Position numbers and translations under genes: made by a program. From Oscillospiraceae bacterium (GTDB lineage Bacteria; Bacillota; Clostridia; Oscillospirales; Oscillospiraceae): a stretch of DNA of 48,037 bases. Shown piece by piece: positions 48,022 through 48,037 of the stretch. The notes under the pieces are model-generated. The model ran no database searches and was not told where the DNA came from. It worked only from the letters and a program-made list of their open reading frames with translations. The DNA is taken from assembly GCA_020025175.1 (NCBI GenBank), contig JAHHSM010000005.1, positions 1-48,037 of the forward strand, in the 5' to 3' direction. The first letter of the stretch is position 1. Each line of letters starts with the position of its first letter.

Positions 48022-48037
48022 TTGACATAACAATATA
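48022..48037 (+). promoter_or_regulatory. Divergent promoter -35 box cut by the window edge
   Basis: TTGACA at 48022-48027 points to the right; the -10 region lies beyond the end. It probably drives a gene controlled by the S24 repressor. Confidence 0.4.

Noticed and set aside
1..48037. CRISPR arrays, insertion sequences, prophage or integrase genes
   Set aside because: No spaced direct repeats, transposase motifs, terminal inverted repeats with target duplications or phage structural genes were found.

Overview
The window looks like a chromosomal segment of a Gram-positive, anaerobic Firmicute, most likely class Clostridia and probably an Oscillospirales-type gut bacterium (inference). Signs of this are strong AGGAGG-type ribosome binding sites, short intergenic gaps closed by intrinsic terminators, three S-layer-homology (SLH) proteins, lipoproteins and no outer-membrane genes, a VanW protein and an LCP protein, a fermentative iron alcohol dehydrogenase, a small ferredoxin and ECF-type vitamin transport. 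I see no insertion sequence, prophage, integrase, CRISPR array or rRNA operon. Most genes are core or lineage-core.

Layout. 1-2754 (-): a large secreted SLH protein cut by the left edge. 3044-3670 (-): a cytidylate-kinase-like protein, divergent from the operon mnmA-fluC-HD phosphohydrolase (3765-5889, +). 5965-9421: transaldolase (-), a small lipoprotein (+), a small membrane protein broken by an in-frame TGA (-), an iron alcohol dehydrogenase (-) and a 26-residue acidic peptide (-). 9763-13698 (+): metallophosphoesterase, mnmG and a second SLH protein. 13733-14545 (-): a histidine-kinase-like ATPase without its phosphoacceptor His. 14877-17956 (+): gap and a VanW protein. 18187-23775 (+): a purine salvage and uptake cluster (xpt plus a BMP-type nucleoside ABC transporter). 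23837-30500 (-): prmA and a DUF1836 gene, mnmE, a membrane-anchored Imm51-like protein, pnp and rpsO. 30719-31878: a ferredoxin (-), then a 45-residue membrane peptide coupled to a cell-wall amidase (+).

31931-38125 (-) is the most interesting part. It is a tightly packed five-gene operon: a Cys-rich small-domain protein, an SLH-anchored protein with prenyltransferase-like alpha/alpha-barrel repeats, a DUF4430 protein, EcfT, and one polypeptide that fuses two ECF ATPases to a membrane S-component-like domain. DUF4430 is related to the beta-domain of transcobalamin and intrinsic factor, and the alpha/alpha barrel matches the fold of their alpha-domain. The operon therefore reads as a split, cell-surface, transcobalamin-like corrinoid-capture system feeding a self-contained ECF transporter. 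It is preceded by a leader ending in an intrinsic terminator, which is not a recognisable cobalamin riboswitch.

The right end holds tRNA-Val(GAC), an M29 aminopeptidase, a SpoVB/MurJ-like flippase, a HAD phosphatase and an LCP protein. Next come two adjacent COG0523 metal-handling GTPases, one with an extreme His/Cys-rich linker and one fused to a DUF1980-like domain. A tiny lipoprotein, an SDR reductase and an S24/LexA-like repressor follow. The repressor's palindromic operator lies next to a divergent promoter at the right edge.

Three enzymes of tRNA wobble-U34 modification (MnmA, MnmG, MnmE) lie in the window in three separate transcription units. Where a start codon proposed by simple ORF extension disagreed with the ribosome binding site, the coordinates follow the binding site.
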